Shown here: one piece after another, positions 1 to 8,364 of the stretch
How positions within the stretch are numbered: position 1 is the first letter of the stretch
How the letters are laid out: each line of letters opens with the position of its first letter
Origin: Chloroflexota bacterium
GTDB taxonomy: Bacteria; Chloroflexota; Anaerolineae; B4-G1
DNA: 23,952 bases
Reading direction: 5' to 3'
NCBI GenBank assembly: GCA_024232355.1
Contig: JAAEPW010000271.1
Coordinates: 1 to 23,952, forward strand
Notes under the pieces: model-generated
What the model saw: the letters and a program-made list of their open reading frames with translations, nothing else
Database searches by the model: none
What the model was told of the DNA's origin: nothing
Made by a program: the position numbers and the translations under genes

Positions 1-438
1 ACAAACAGCGACGATGATGAAAACGACGATCAGAATGGTGGTGGTGTGGATTCATCCTCTTTGAAATCTTTGATTGATCGTTTGACCTCACTGAAAACTC
101 CGATGAGTTCCGACGCGGCATCCAAGCTGATCTCGACATATGGAGAACAGCCCGTCCTTGCCTGGCTGGATGTGCTGGAGCACGACCCCACGGTGCGGAG
201 TGTGCCCGCACTGCTGACTCACAAATTGCGCGCGGGCGAAACGCCGCCACCGAAACCACAGCGCAGCCGCCAGAGATCTGATGGGAACAACCAGGCAAGC
301 ACCATCTCTCGCAAACCCTCGATTGATCCGGCAAACGACTATACCCCGGAGGAGATCAAAATCCGCCGGGAACGAATGCGCGAACACTCGAAAAGACGAC
401 AGGAAGAAAGAGCACAAGCTGAAAGGAGGTCCAAATGA
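1..438 (+). CDS. C-terminal part of an unidentified protein, possibly a replication initiator (5' truncated by window edge)
   Basis: Frame 1 is open from the first base, so the gene almost certainly begins upstream; a GTG at 46 is the first start-like codon but has no obvious ribosome binding site. The visible 145 residues have an acidic, Asp/Glu/Asn/Gly-rich linker, then a short helical segment (from about SLKSLIDRLT to ALLTHKLRAG), then a basic low-complexity tail (PPPKPQRSRQR … RRERMREHSKRRQEERAQ). I do not recognise the family. Tails of this type, ahead of a DnaC-like ATPase, occur on phage or plasmid replication initiators of the DnaD/helix-turn-helix type, so a replication role is plausible by context only. 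Its stop overlaps the next start (ATGA), so the two are translationally coupled. Confidence 0.6.
   Translation, partial: TNSDDDENDDQNGGGVDSSSLKSLIDRLTSLKTPMSSDAASKLISTYGEQPVLAWLDVLEHDPTVRSVPALLTHKLRAGETPPPKPQRSRQRSDGNNQASTISRKPSIDPANDYTPEEIKIRRERMREHSKRRQEERAQAERRSK
422..430 (+). promoter_or_regulatory. Strong Shine-Dalgarno for the AAA+ ATPase gene
   Basis: AAAGGAGGT lies 4 nt before the ATG at 435, inside the last codons of the upstream gene. It supports the 435 start and translational coupling of the pair. A second ATG follows directly at 438-440... in the +1 in-frame codon, so initiation at either is possible. Confidence 0.8.
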
Positions 439-1436
439 TGCAAACTGCAACCGAGATTGGACAACGACAACTGGAAAGAGTGCGAGCGGAATACGCACAA
501 CAGTTACGAATGACCCCGACGCCACATCCACAAGAACACGCGGGGCACAATGGCACAAATGGCAACGGGGTGACACTGCCACAGCCACAGCCACCGCCGC
601 CATCTCCAAAAGAATACGTAGGACCCAACGGCAAAAACGGCAACGGAGCAAATTGGTGGAAACAGATCAGCACACCGGTTCGTCCACAAGTCGAGGATGT
701 GTGCTCAATTTGTCGAGGATTGGGCCGGGTGCGCGCCAATGAACCGTCCACCGACCACCCAGACTTTGGCACACTCATCCCGTGCTCGTGCCAGGCCGAA
801 GTGATCAGACAACGCGAGTTCGCCCGTTTGTCTCAAGTCTCTGGCATGTTGCCCGAGGAATTATCACTGCGGTTGGACGATGTCCAGGTCGATCCTCAAG
901 ACCAGGTAGTGGCCAAGACACTGCCAGTGGAGGCCCTAATCAAACGCCAGGACACCGTGGCAATGCTGGAATTGGCCCGCCGCTTTGTCGAGCAGCCCTG
1001 GGGATTCCTGACCCTGCACGGCACGTATGGCAACGCCAAAACGCTGATCTTGCAGGCCGTGGTCAACGAGTTCAGGGAGCAACACGGCCTCACCGGCGTT
1101 TACGTGAAAATGCGCGACTTGTTGAACTATGTCCGAGCGGGATACGCGCCGGACGCCCAGGAAAATGCCCTGGCCCGCTACGAACGGCTCAAATCCGTGC
1201 CGGTTCTGGCCATCGACGAGATCGACGCGGCCAAGATGACGGATTTCGCCTACGAGTTCCGCGCCGCTTTCCTGGATGATCGTTACCGGCTGGCGGTAGC
1301 CCGCCGGGCACACACGCTGTTTGCGATGAACGACGATCCATCCGAGTTGCCGGGCGACCTGTACGACCGGATGCGCGATGGGCGGTTCGTGGTTTTTCAC
1401 AATGCGGATGCTTCGATGCGCCCGGTGATGGGGTAA
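435..1436 (+). CDS. DnaC/IstB-like AAA+ ATPase with N-terminal zinc motif (putative helicase loader)
   Basis: A 333-residue protein. Order: helical N-terminus (1-25), a Pro/Gly/Asn-rich linker with two similar NGxNGNG blocks (about 39-45 and 65-71), a Cys4 zinc motif (C90, C93, C117, C119), then an AAA+ core. Walker A is GTYGNAKT (196-203), Walker B is VLAIDEID (257-264), a sensor-1-like LFAMND is at 295-300 and an arginine-finger-like DRMRDGRF at 311-318. The layout (zinc motif, then DnaC-type core) is that of bacterial and phage helicase loaders that deliver DnaB-type helicase to DNA. The Gly normally preceding the Walker A Lys is Ala here. Coupling to the upstream gene by a 4-bp overlap suggests a two-gene replication module. 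An IstB-type transposition helper is an alternative, but no IstA-like transposase is visible. Confidence 0.75.
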   Translation: MMQTATEIGQRQLERVRAEYAQQLRMTPTPHPQEHAGHNGTNGNGVTLPQPQPPPPSPKEYVGPNGKNGNGANWWKQISTPVRPQVEDVCSICRGLGRVRANEPSTDHPDFGTLIPCSCQAEVIRQREFARLSQVSGMLPEELSLRLDDVQVDPQDQVVAKTLPVEALIKRQDTVAMLELARRFVEQPWGFLTLHGTYGNAKTLILQAVVNEFREQHGLTGVYVKMRDLLNYVRAGYAPDAQENALARYERLKSVPVLAIDEIDAAKMTDFAYEFRAAFLDDRYRLAVARRAHTLFAMNDDPSELPGDLYDRMRDGRFVVFHNADASMRPVMG

Positions 1437-1643
1437 TGGGAGTCCTAGCGCGAACGTGGGAGAGCCAGTGTGTACATAGAACCCATTGCCTGCAGTGGAA
1501 TTGCCGTCGGGAAATTCTCCATTGACAATGCCAGAAACAGCGTCGTTAATAGAGAATTCCCCGCCGTGTTCCTTGTCTTTGTAATAGCGGGAGACGAGAC
1601 ACCGCCTGGTTAGGACAGCTCTCAATCTCCCTTCATAATCAAG
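1437..1643. other. Convergent intergenic region with an inverted repeat
   Basis: This lies between the + strand ATPase gene and the 3' end of the - strand surface-protein block. It contains GGGAAATTCTC (1509-1519) and GAGAATTCCC (1552-1561), which pair with one bulged base, and between them the small palindrome CATTGACAATG (1520-1530). It may form a bidirectional transcription-ending structure, but there is no clear U-tract. I see no convincing gene. Confidence 0.4.
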
Positions 1644-4600
1644 TTATCGTATTTCTTCGACTAAAAAGTTGTCGAAGCGTGCCGTTACCGGGACATCATT
1701 TCCCGATTTTGCGAATAATCCTGCTCTCAGATCGCCTGCAAACGCATCACCACAGGTTGTGCAAAATTTGACTATGTTGCCATTGACCATAAGTTGAAGC
1801 ATCTGGTCAAGCCTCTGCACTTCCAGGTGATTCGTCGCGCTGCCATAGTTGACGTAGGAGGAATCACCATCATCTATCGTTACCCAGATCCCATTGTCTA
1901 CTTTCTGTAGTGACCAATTCTGAGCCGTTGGGTTGACGGAAAAAACATAATAATTGTTCCAGTCCAACCAGTCAAAAATCAAGCCGTATCGAATGGGATC
2001 ACCGCTATACAAACGCATATCCGCTTCAATTGTGTAGTCTATCGAACCGACAGTCGGTACTACTACCCCATATACTGAATTGGCTTGAGAATTTGCAATT
2101 TGGTATTCGCCACTCTGGTAGCTATAACCGCCACTGGGGTCATTGGGCCATCCGCTATTTGAATCGCCAAAGTTGTCAAAGTACCTGAACAGAGTGGTAT
2201 CACAGGCCCAATCAGTCCAGGAAGAGACTCCATCGTCGTTGTAGGCAAAGATGTGATGGCAATACTGGGTATAAGAGTCAAGGCCGGTGATGATATAAGA
2301 AGTCGTGTTGGGGCCTACGGTCGCCACATAGTCTGCGTCGTAGATGTGGAAACCATCCTCGTTGTTCGAGTTGTCGGTCCACGTTAGTTCAATGCGTGTC
2401 GAGTCAAGTGCCCTGGCCTGAAGGTTGCTAGGAGTGGCCGGGGGGTTGCTGCAAGAGTCAGTAGATCCTTCGACCCAAGGAGCGTGTGCTGACTCTCCAC
2501 TACTGTTGTAGGCACTGACTTCATAGGCATAACCTGAACCACAATCCAAGCCGGTATCAGCGAAAGTAGTAATATTTGCCCCAACACTAGCCCAATACTG
2601 GAACTCGGTACCGTTCCATCTGTAGATTTTGAAACCATCTTCGTTATTCGAGTTGTCTTGCCAGGTCCAAGTGATGCTATCCTGCGTGGTATCACTCACC
2701 GCAAGATTGCTGGGAGCATTGGGGAATTGGGAAATTGGCAGAGTAGTTGCGCAGTCCTCGCTAGTACTCGATATGGATTGCCCAGCGTCGTTAAAGGCAG
2801 TCACATAGTAGCAATACTGGGTATCGGGAGTAAGGCCAGTGACAATGTGCGAGGTTGTATTAGGGCCTGCGGTCGCCACATGATCACCACTGCTGTAAAT
2901 GTAAAAGCCGGTTTCGTTGTCCGAGTTGTCTGTCCACGTTAGTTGAATGCGTGTTGAATCGAGGGCAGTGGCTTGAAGGTTGCTTGGAGTGGCTGGGGGT
3001 TGTTGCCCAAAGCCTCTCGTGACTAGAGGCAAGTACAGAGCATAACTTGGGCGTGTGGGGGGATTGGGAAGTTGTACTCGATTTGGTTCTCGAATTTGCA
3101 ACAAAGCACTACTGACGGCGAAATCAAGTTCTCCAGCCACACTCATTGCGCGTAAACTATTGGCAGCAAAGTCTGTGGGATCAACCATGTAGAGATAGGC
3201 TCTGCCAATCACCTTGGCTCCTTGTTGGCGTTGAATGGGTTCATCTGGACGAAATGTGCCATCACTATACCCTTTGACAATTTCCAATTTGCATGCGTCA
3301 TCAATAAATGGCTTATGTGGGCTACCATCAAGCTCAGTTCCAAAATCGCAACGATCTAGGCTGGGCAAACTTGCAAGTAATTGATCGTATGCACCCGATC
3401 CCTCTATTTCATCATACCGTTTTTCAAACACGCGCATTATGACGGTTGTGAACTCGGCGCGAGTAATGTCATTATCAGGTTTGTAGCAAGTAAAACCACT
3501 GGCTGGGGCAGGAGTACAGTTTTCAGGTGAGAAGCCATTTACATAAGCATTTTGACGTAAATACTCAATTCCACGATCGTTTTGACTAAGCCAGTTATCG
3601 CTGCCAATATCATTGAACCTTGTGTACTGAGTGGGTACATTGCCGGTGCATGTTACATCTCCATCACTTGTGCCGAGTTGAATATCAGCGCACGTTATAT
3701 CTTCTCCCTCGATATTTTTCTTCAATAACCAACGTGCGATGGCGACAGCCGTTTCTCCTCTAGTGATCGCACGCTCTCGCTTGAATTCACCATCACTAAA
3801 CCCACGGAATAAACGTTGGGCTGCAACAATGGCGATATCGGGAAAATGCGTTTGTCCAAAAAAGACATCGGGAAAATCGGAACTGGTAAATTCCCGAAAA
3901 TCATCTTCCCGTACCCAATATGCCTCATTAATTTCTCCATTTGGATCAAGAGCAACAAAACTGTCTTCAACCCAAGCGACACGCCAATAATATTCGCCCG
4001 CTCTGGGGATATTGGGACAGCCGAACGCTTCATCCTCATTTCGGCAAATGACGAGCCCCAAAGCTCCCTCGCGTACCCAGCCTACGATGCTCCGTTGTAC
4101 AGGGTTGCTATAAACGGGGGCCACACGTTGAAGGGTTCCCCCTATTTCTTCGTTGTATGTTCCTACCGCTTTGACAACAGTATATTTCCGGCACAATGTA
4201 CTGCCATTATGGTTGTTGTCAGTCCCAATAATTGCATCACACTCTACTTTTGGGTTATTGGAAGTTATGTCAGTACCAGGACATAAATTATTCTCACCTG
4301 ATGTGAAGCATGTAGATTGCGATTCTGCGTGTAGTAGCTCCCAACCTTCTACGAGGAGATATTTATTAGGAACATCAATATGCACATGCCCTTGCGAGTT
4401 ATTTTGCAGGGCAGTATATTGCCCGCCAGCGCATGAACCACTCCAAGACCCGGCTGATATATCACCTAAGTATTGTCCTTGCACAACAGAAACAATTCTA
4501 TTACTTCCTTCTAAACTTTCAATCCAAGAGGGGATTGTGTCAGCGTTCAAGTGGAGATAATAAATATAATGGTCATCATTCTGTCTGATTCTGATAGTGG

Positions 4601-5159
4601 CGACATTGCGTTGCCCTCCAGGGGCGGAAGAATCAGTTACCGTTTCCGTACAGATGTCGGTGCCGGTAACAAAACCATCATTCATTGCCAGCACATTGGC
4701 GACATCACCTGCTGTAATATCCCCTGTATAAAAGTCAATACCATCCCAACCCGACTCTAATCCATGCCATGTTCGAGTAAGCCTAAGAGTCTCGTCTTTT
4801 TTCCACGGCCATTTGTATTCAACCGCGATGAAATGGTATTCGGTTTGGGCGGGGGGAATGACGATAGATTCAGATGCTTTCGGCCTAAAGCTGTAACCTG
4901 TTTTCTCCGGAGTAAGAACGTATTCGCCATCAGGCAAGTTAAACGTGAATTCACCTTGACTGTTAGTGACACCGCTTTGACCGTCTTGTAGTTGAATGGT
5001 GACATCAGCTAAAGGGTTTTCAGTATTGAGTAAGGTGACCCTGCCGGATACGATGTAGGTAGTTGGATCTGGTGTCAATGAGAGGGATGCGCCTGTAGAT
5101 GGAAAAAACGCTAATCCAAACAATACTATAATCAAACTAAATACTTGTCTTTTCTTCAC
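1644..5159 (-). CDS. Secreted SLH / fibronectin type III multidomain surface protein with LytM-like domain
   Basis: 1171 residues, starting at a GTG with AGGAGGT 6 nt upstream. Signal peptide at about 1-25 (MKKRQ then a hydrophobic run). Then a carboxypeptidase-regulatory-like beta sandwich (about 35-110), an M23/LytM-like domain (about 120-280) with GIDF (Asp142) and HVH (258-260) but no His four residues before Asp142, an uncharacterised Cys-containing segment, three SLH repeats (about 440-665), an LPLV motif at 710-713, three fibronectin type III domains (about 735-1000), and a concanavalin-like/DUF1080-like domain to the end. SLH repeats attach proteins to cell-wall polymers; the remaining modules suggest glycan binding or adhesion at the surface. 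It is the last gene of the leftward block, 199 bp after the other SLH gene, and lacks the shared promoter element, so it may be read through or separately promoted. Confidence 0.85.
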   Translation of the reverse strand: MKKRQVFSLIIVLFGLAFFPSTGASLSLTPDPTTYIVSGRVTLLNTENPLADVTIQLQDGQSGVTNSQGEFTFNLPDGEYVLTPEKTGYSFRPKASESIVIPPAQTEYHFIAVEYKWPWKKDETLRLTRTWHGLESGWDGIDFYTGDITAGDVANVLAMNDGFVTGTDICTETVTDSSAPGGQRNVATIRIRQNDDHYIYYLHLNADTIPSWIESLEGSNRIVSVVQGQYLGDISAGSWSGSCAGGQYTALQNNSQGHVHIDVPNKYLLVEGWELLHAESQSTCFTSGENNLCPGTDITSNNPKVECDAIIGTDNNHNGSTLCRKYTVVKAVGTYNEEIGGTLQRVAPVYSNPVQRSIVGWVREGALGLVICRNEDEAFGCPNIPRAGEYYWRVAWVEDSFVALDPNGEINEAYWVREDDFREFTSSDFPDVFFGQTHFPDIAIVAAQRLFRGFSDGEFKRERAITRGETAVAIARWLLKKNIEGEDITCADIQLGTSDGDVTCTGNVPTQYTRFNDIGSDNWLSQNDRGIEYLRQNAYVNGFSPENCTPAPASGFTCYKPDNDITRAEFTTVIMRVFEKRYDEIEGSGAYDQLLASLPSLDRCDFGTELDGSPHKPFIDDACKLEIVKGYSDGTFRPDEPIQRQQGAKVIGRAYLYMVDPTDFAANSLRAMSVAGELDFAVSSALLQIREPNRVQLPNPPTRPSYALYLPLVTRGFGQQPPATPSNLQATALDSTRIQLTWTDNSDNETGFYIYSSGDHVATAGPNTTSHIVTGLTPDTQYCYYVTAFNDAGQSISSTSEDCATTLPISQFPNAPSNLAVSDTTQDSITWTWQDNSNNEDGFKIYRWNGTEFQYWASVGANITTFADTGLDCGSGYAYEVSAYNSSGESAHAPWVEGSTDSCSNPPATPSNLQARALDSTRIELTWTDNSNNEDGFHIYDADYVATVGPNTTSYIITGLDSYTQYCHHIFAYNDDGVSSWTDWACDTTLFRYFDNFGDSNSGWPNDPSGGYSYQSGEYQIANSQANSVYGVVVPTVGSIDYTIEADMRLYSGDPIRYGLIFDWLDWNNYYVFSVNPTAQNWSLQKVDNGIWVTIDDGDSSYVNYGSATNHLEVQRLDQMLQLMVNGNIVKFCTTCGDAFAGDLRAGLFAKSGNDVPVTARFDNFLVEEIR
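2282..2998 (-). repeat. Duplicated fibronectin type III module (A-B-A' arrangement)
   Basis: The first and third FN3 domains of the surface protein (DNA around 2830-2998 and 2282-2447) are nearly identical in protein (both open PPATPSNLQA, then LDSTRI-LTWTDNS, then GPNTTS) and clearly similar in DNA. The middle FN3 is divergent. This points to recent duplication of the outer module. Confidence 0.75.
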
Positions 5160-5165
5160 AATTGA

Positions 5166-5172
5166 ACCTCCT
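5166..5172 (-). promoter_or_regulatory. Ribosome binding site that fixes the GTG start at 5159
   Basis: On the - strand AGGAGGT precedes GTG by 6 nt, followed by a good signal peptide (MKKRQVF…). The 199-bp spacer 5160-5358 otherwise holds no recognisable gene and only a weak resemblance to the promoter element found upstream of its neighbours. Confidence 0.8.
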
Positions 5173-5358
5173 ATCTGCTATGGTTTCGCTCGTTTTTGCG
5201 AAATTTTATTCATTGTGGCTAAATTAGCTGGTACTGGTTTAATCGAGTGAGATTTTCCCAATACTGGGCAACCTAGTTCTTGCCTCCTTGAACAAACAGT
5301 TTTCCAAGTCCTCCACGGTGGACATTGACAAACTCCTCTAGAACCACCAACCGCCACA

Positions 5359-8241
5359 TCAGTGCAAAATGAGCGGCAAGTATACGACACTCACTTCCTC
5401 AACACTGAAATACGCATATACTCCCTCCTGAGCAAATTGATTGGTATTGGTGAGCAGAACATAATAATCACCCAACGCAGGAACTGTCCAGACCAAAGAA
5501 GCGGCTGCCGCCCCAGATGTTCCTCCATCCCCTGCATGGTCGCTGATCGTCGTCGCCAGGACGCCGCCGCCTGCATCAAGAACCTGGATCTTCAAATCGG
5601 CGTTCGGCCCGGCATTATCCAGAGCCAAGCGGTAGGTGGAATGGGATGAGTTGGCAGCCATCAGCGCCGCCGGTACCGTCAACTTGACATAGTCCAAATC
5701 TCCGCCGGGCACGACGTACATCGCCCGACCGGCATAGGCGGGGGCTGTTCCCAGTTCGTCGTTGGCCCCATTGGAAGCCTCCTGAGCCACGTCAGGCGCT
5801 CGACTGACAAAGGTCAGGTAGATGAACTTGGCCGCTTGTCCCCGGTCAATGTTCTCGTCGGGACGATACGTTCCATCGCTGTAGCCGGATGTGATGCCCA
5901 ACTCGTACAAGCGTTCGATGTAGTGGTAGAACGTGTGCGTTGGCGGCACATCGGGAAAGGTCTGGCGTCCGTCGTCATAGTTTGGTTCCTCGCCGAGGGC
6001 GCGGACGATCAACTTGGCGATCTCGCCCCGTGTGATGGGGTGGTCGGGACGGTATGTGCCGTCACTGTAGCCATCAGAGATACCCAGTTCCTTCAAACGG
6101 CGAATGTAGTGATAAAAGGTGTGGTCGGAACACACATCGCTGAAAACACATTGCCCGTCGCTGTAGTATGGCTCCTCGCCCAGGCCGCGGATGATGAATT
6201 TTGCCGCCTGTCCACGGGTCAGGTTGTCACCGGGGCAAAACAGCGGCGGGGAAGTACTGCATCCGCCGGTGATTTCCTGCTCGGCGATGCCCTCGACGTA
6301 TAGGCTAAAGGGATGGTCGCGCAGTACGTCGTAGAAAGTGGGAATGAGGTCCTCTAAACCAGGCAGGCACAGGACAGCCATTTTGGCGATTTGCCCCCGA
6401 CTGGTGGGGTCGTCCGGGTGGTAGGCGCCATCGCTGTAGCCGGAGATGCAGCCTATCTCGTACAATCGCTCGATATAGTGGTAAAAGACATTATCGGTCG
6501 GCACATCGGGAAAGGTTTGGCGACCATCAGTATAGTTTGGGTCCTCGCCACGGGCTTTGACAATGAACTTGGCGACTGGTCCCCTCAAGAGCGATTCGTC
6601 GAGGCGGTAGGCGCCATCGCTAAAGCCGGAGGTGATGCCCAGTTCATACAGACGCTCGATGTAATGATAAAAGGTGTGACTTGACGGCACGTCAGGAAAG
6701 GTCTGACGTCCATCGGTGTACTCTCGATACTCTCCCAGGACCAAGATGATGATCTTGGCTGCCTGTCCACGGGTTGCGGCATCATCCGAGCCGTAGGTTC
6801 CATCGCTGTAGCCCGAGACCGCATGCAACCAGTAAAGGGTTTCGATGTAAGGGAAAAACTCGTCGGCGTAGGTCACGTCGGGAAAGCGCCCCGTGTTGCC
6901 TTGAGACGAGTCGAATGGCACACCACACAACGTCGTGTATGGGGAGGCGCAGGCATTGGTGCCGGTTGTCACCCAGATCCGCGATCCTGCACTCTGGGGG
7001 TGCGTGCCGTACATTGTGATGCGCTGGGAGGGAACGTAGCCCAACTCGTTGAAACGAATAGGCAACTCGTCGTTGTGGTTATAGGAGGTGCAGGGGCCAG
7101 GAACTGCCGCGACGTGGATGTGTCTTTGCGAGGTCGTATAGTAGCCGATGTGCTGCCCGGCGGTGATGGGGGGCGACTCGGTGTTGACCAGCAGTCGGCT
7201 CAAATCCAGGTGAATGAGAACCAGGCAGGCGTTGTTCTCTGTGTCGTCAATCATGATCATTCCGGCGGTACTACCTCCCCGGTCACCGCTGTAGGCCACC
7301 GTTCCGCCGTGAGGTGCATAGACCGCGTCTCCTGCGGCACAGATCCAGTCGTAGGTATACCTGTCGAGACTGCCGTTACTATGCCAGGTGGTCAGCCCGG
7401 CTTGGGTTCCTGACCGGCAAGGAGCCTGGTAGTTAACGACGAGGTTGGCCGGGGGTTCGGGTGGCGACGGGGTACCACCAAAGCCAAACCTGTTCCACGC
7501 CTCGTAGAACAGGTACGCGCCTCCCCATTGTGGTTGATCGCCTCCCCACTGAACCCCGGCGTAAGGCGTGTACGTGAATTGTCCGGCCACGGCTTTGGTC
7601 GCTGGAGTGATTGTCACCTGGTCCACTGTGACTTTGGATACCCCGACCTGCCAGCCACTGATTGTTGAACCAGCGCCCGTCAGTTGATCGTGATAGGCTC
7701 GAAATCGTTCAGCCGCACACATCAACTGCTGGCGGGCGGTGCTGGACGAGACGCATCCCATCAGAAAGCGCATCGCGGCGTCGGAGGGGCGGGTGGTGCG
7801 GGTGACACCGCTGTTTTCCTTCTCAAGAGTCGCCAAAATCACCTGTGGATTGATACGATACAAGTTGGCTGCTTGGGCAATCACTTCCGCGGGATCGAAA
7901 GTGGTCCCATCCACGTCCTGAATGGACTGCCGGAAGTAGCTGCCCTGGTCGATCAGGAATTGACGAATCTGATCGGCTGTCATCGCGTTATAGCTTTCCA
8001 ACTGTGCGTCAGTGAGAAAGGCTGTGTTATAAATAGGATCAGAAATAGCGTTCCAAGCATCAGTTGTCCTTGAATCTACAATGACAGTTGGCTGGATGAC
8101 CGAGTGAATCGTAGGAAGCTGCATGCGTGTTGTGATGCGTGGATCGCTCTTTGCCATTGACATCCACACATTGTTCCCGGTCAAACATAGAACAGTGAAA
8201 ATCGTCAGGATGAGTCTGTTGGACAATACTTTCTGGTTCAT
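5359..8241 (-). CDS. Secreted six-repeat SLH protein with lysozyme-like and LytM-like domains and a PPC domain
   Basis: 960 residues; the ATG at 8241 has AAGGGGT upstream. Signal peptide at about 1-30. Residues about 50-260 look like a lysozyme/transglycosylase-like fold (INPQVILATLEKENS, candidate acid Glu140; aromatic GGAYLFYEAWNRFGFGG at its end). Next is an M23/LytM-like domain (about 270-400) with HIH at 374-376 but without a canonical HxxxD. Then six SLH repeats (about 447-810, cores of the type FPDV…YIERLYELGITSGYSDGTYRPD), a pre-peptidase C-terminal (PPC)-like beta domain (about 825-945), and the terminal motif VYLPLILH. It likely anchors in the wall and binds or cuts glycans. It has its own copy of the shared promoter element 38 nt upstream of the start. 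Confidence 0.85.
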   Translation of the reverse strand: MNQKVLSNRLILTIFTVLCLTGNNVWMSMAKSDPRITTRMQLPTIHSVIQPTVIVDSRTTDAWNAISDPIYNTAFLTDAQLESYNAMTADQIRQFLIDQGSYFRQSIQDVDGTTFDPAEVIAQAANLYRINPQVILATLEKENSGVTRTTRPSDAAMRFLMGCVSSSTARQQLMCAAERFRAYHDQLTGAGSTISGWQVGVSKVTVDQVTITPATKAVAGQFTYTPYAGVQWGGDQPQWGGAYLFYEAWNRFGFGGTPSPPEPPANLVVNYQAPCRSGTQAGLTTWHSNGSLDRYTYDWICAAGDAVYAPHGGTVAYSGDRGGSTAGMIMIDDTENNACLVLIHLDLSRLLVNTESPPITAGQHIGYYTTSQRHIHVAAVPGPCTSYNHNDELPIRFNELGYVPSQRITMYGTHPQSAGSRIWVTTGTNACASPYTTLCGVPFDSSQGNTGRFPDVTYADEFFPYIETLYWLHAVSGYSDGTYGSDDAATRGQAAKIIILVLGEYREYTDGRQTFPDVPSSHTFYHYIERLYELGITSGFSDGAYRLDESLLRGPVAKFIVKARGEDPNYTDGRQTFPDVPTDNVFYHYIERLYEIGCISGYSDGAYHPDDPTSRGQIAKMAVLCLPGLEDLIPTFYDVLRDHPFSLYVEGIAEQEITGGCSTSPPLFCPGDNLTRGQAAKFIIRGLGEEPYYSDGQCVFSDVCSDHTFYHYIRRLKELGISDGYSDGTYRPDHPITRGEIAKLIVRALGEEPNYDDGRQTFPDVPPTHTFYHYIERLYELGITSGYSDGTYRPDENIDRGQAAKFIYLTFVSRAPDVAQEASNGANDELGTAPAYAGRAMYVVPGGDLDYVKLTVPAALMAANSSHSTYRLALDNAGPNADLKIQVLDAGGGVLATTISDHAGDGGTSGAAAASLVWTVPALGDYYVLLTNTNQFAQEGVYAYFSVEEVSVVYLPLILH
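5815..6900 (-). repeat. Tandem array of six SLH repeats, visible at DNA level
   Basis: Units of about 180-200 bp repeat phrases such as 'cacatcgggaaaggt(c/t)tggcg' and 'tcgatgtagtg(g/a)ta(g/a)aa'. Repeats 2, 3 and 6 are close in protein (DGRQTFPDV … FYHYIERLYE); repeat 4 is divergent and carries Cys residues. The array is a likely substrate for unequal recombination. Confidence 0.75.
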
Positions 8242-8279
8242 CGTTTTACCCCTTTGAGTAGTATTTTGCCTTCACTACA

Positions 8280-8309
8280 ATAAACACCATACTCGTGATT
8301 TTTAGGGCA
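8280..8309 (-). promoter_or_regulatory. Putative sigma-regulon promoter P1, upstream of the six-repeat SLH gene
   Basis: Read on the - strand: TGCCCTAAAA (8309-8300), 14 nt, GTTTAT (8285-8280), then 38 nt to the ATG at 8241. Sequence and spacing match P2 and P3 exactly except for one permitted T/C. Function as the -35/-10 of an alternative sigma factor is inferred from this recurrence. Confidence 0.75.
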
Positions 8310-8364
8310 CGATTTGAAATGGATCTGAGAAAACGCATCTTGAGATCAAGTTCCCTTCAACAAG

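Noticed and set aside
88..1625. Long - strand and alternate-frame open frames over the ATPase gene (e.g. 936-1625)
   Set aside because: Shadow frames of a well-supported + strand gene: no ribosome binding sites, no motifs, atypical composition.
5245..5290. Possible fourth copy of the regulon promoter before the FN3/SLH gene (TGCCC present near 5270 on the - strand)
   Set aside because: Beyond TGCCC only about half of the positions match and the -10 hexamer at the right spacing is poor (3 of 6). I do not count it.
5836..6684. + strand open frames opposite the SLH repeats
   Set aside because: They repeat with the SLH DNA repeats and are antisense artefacts of the repeated code.
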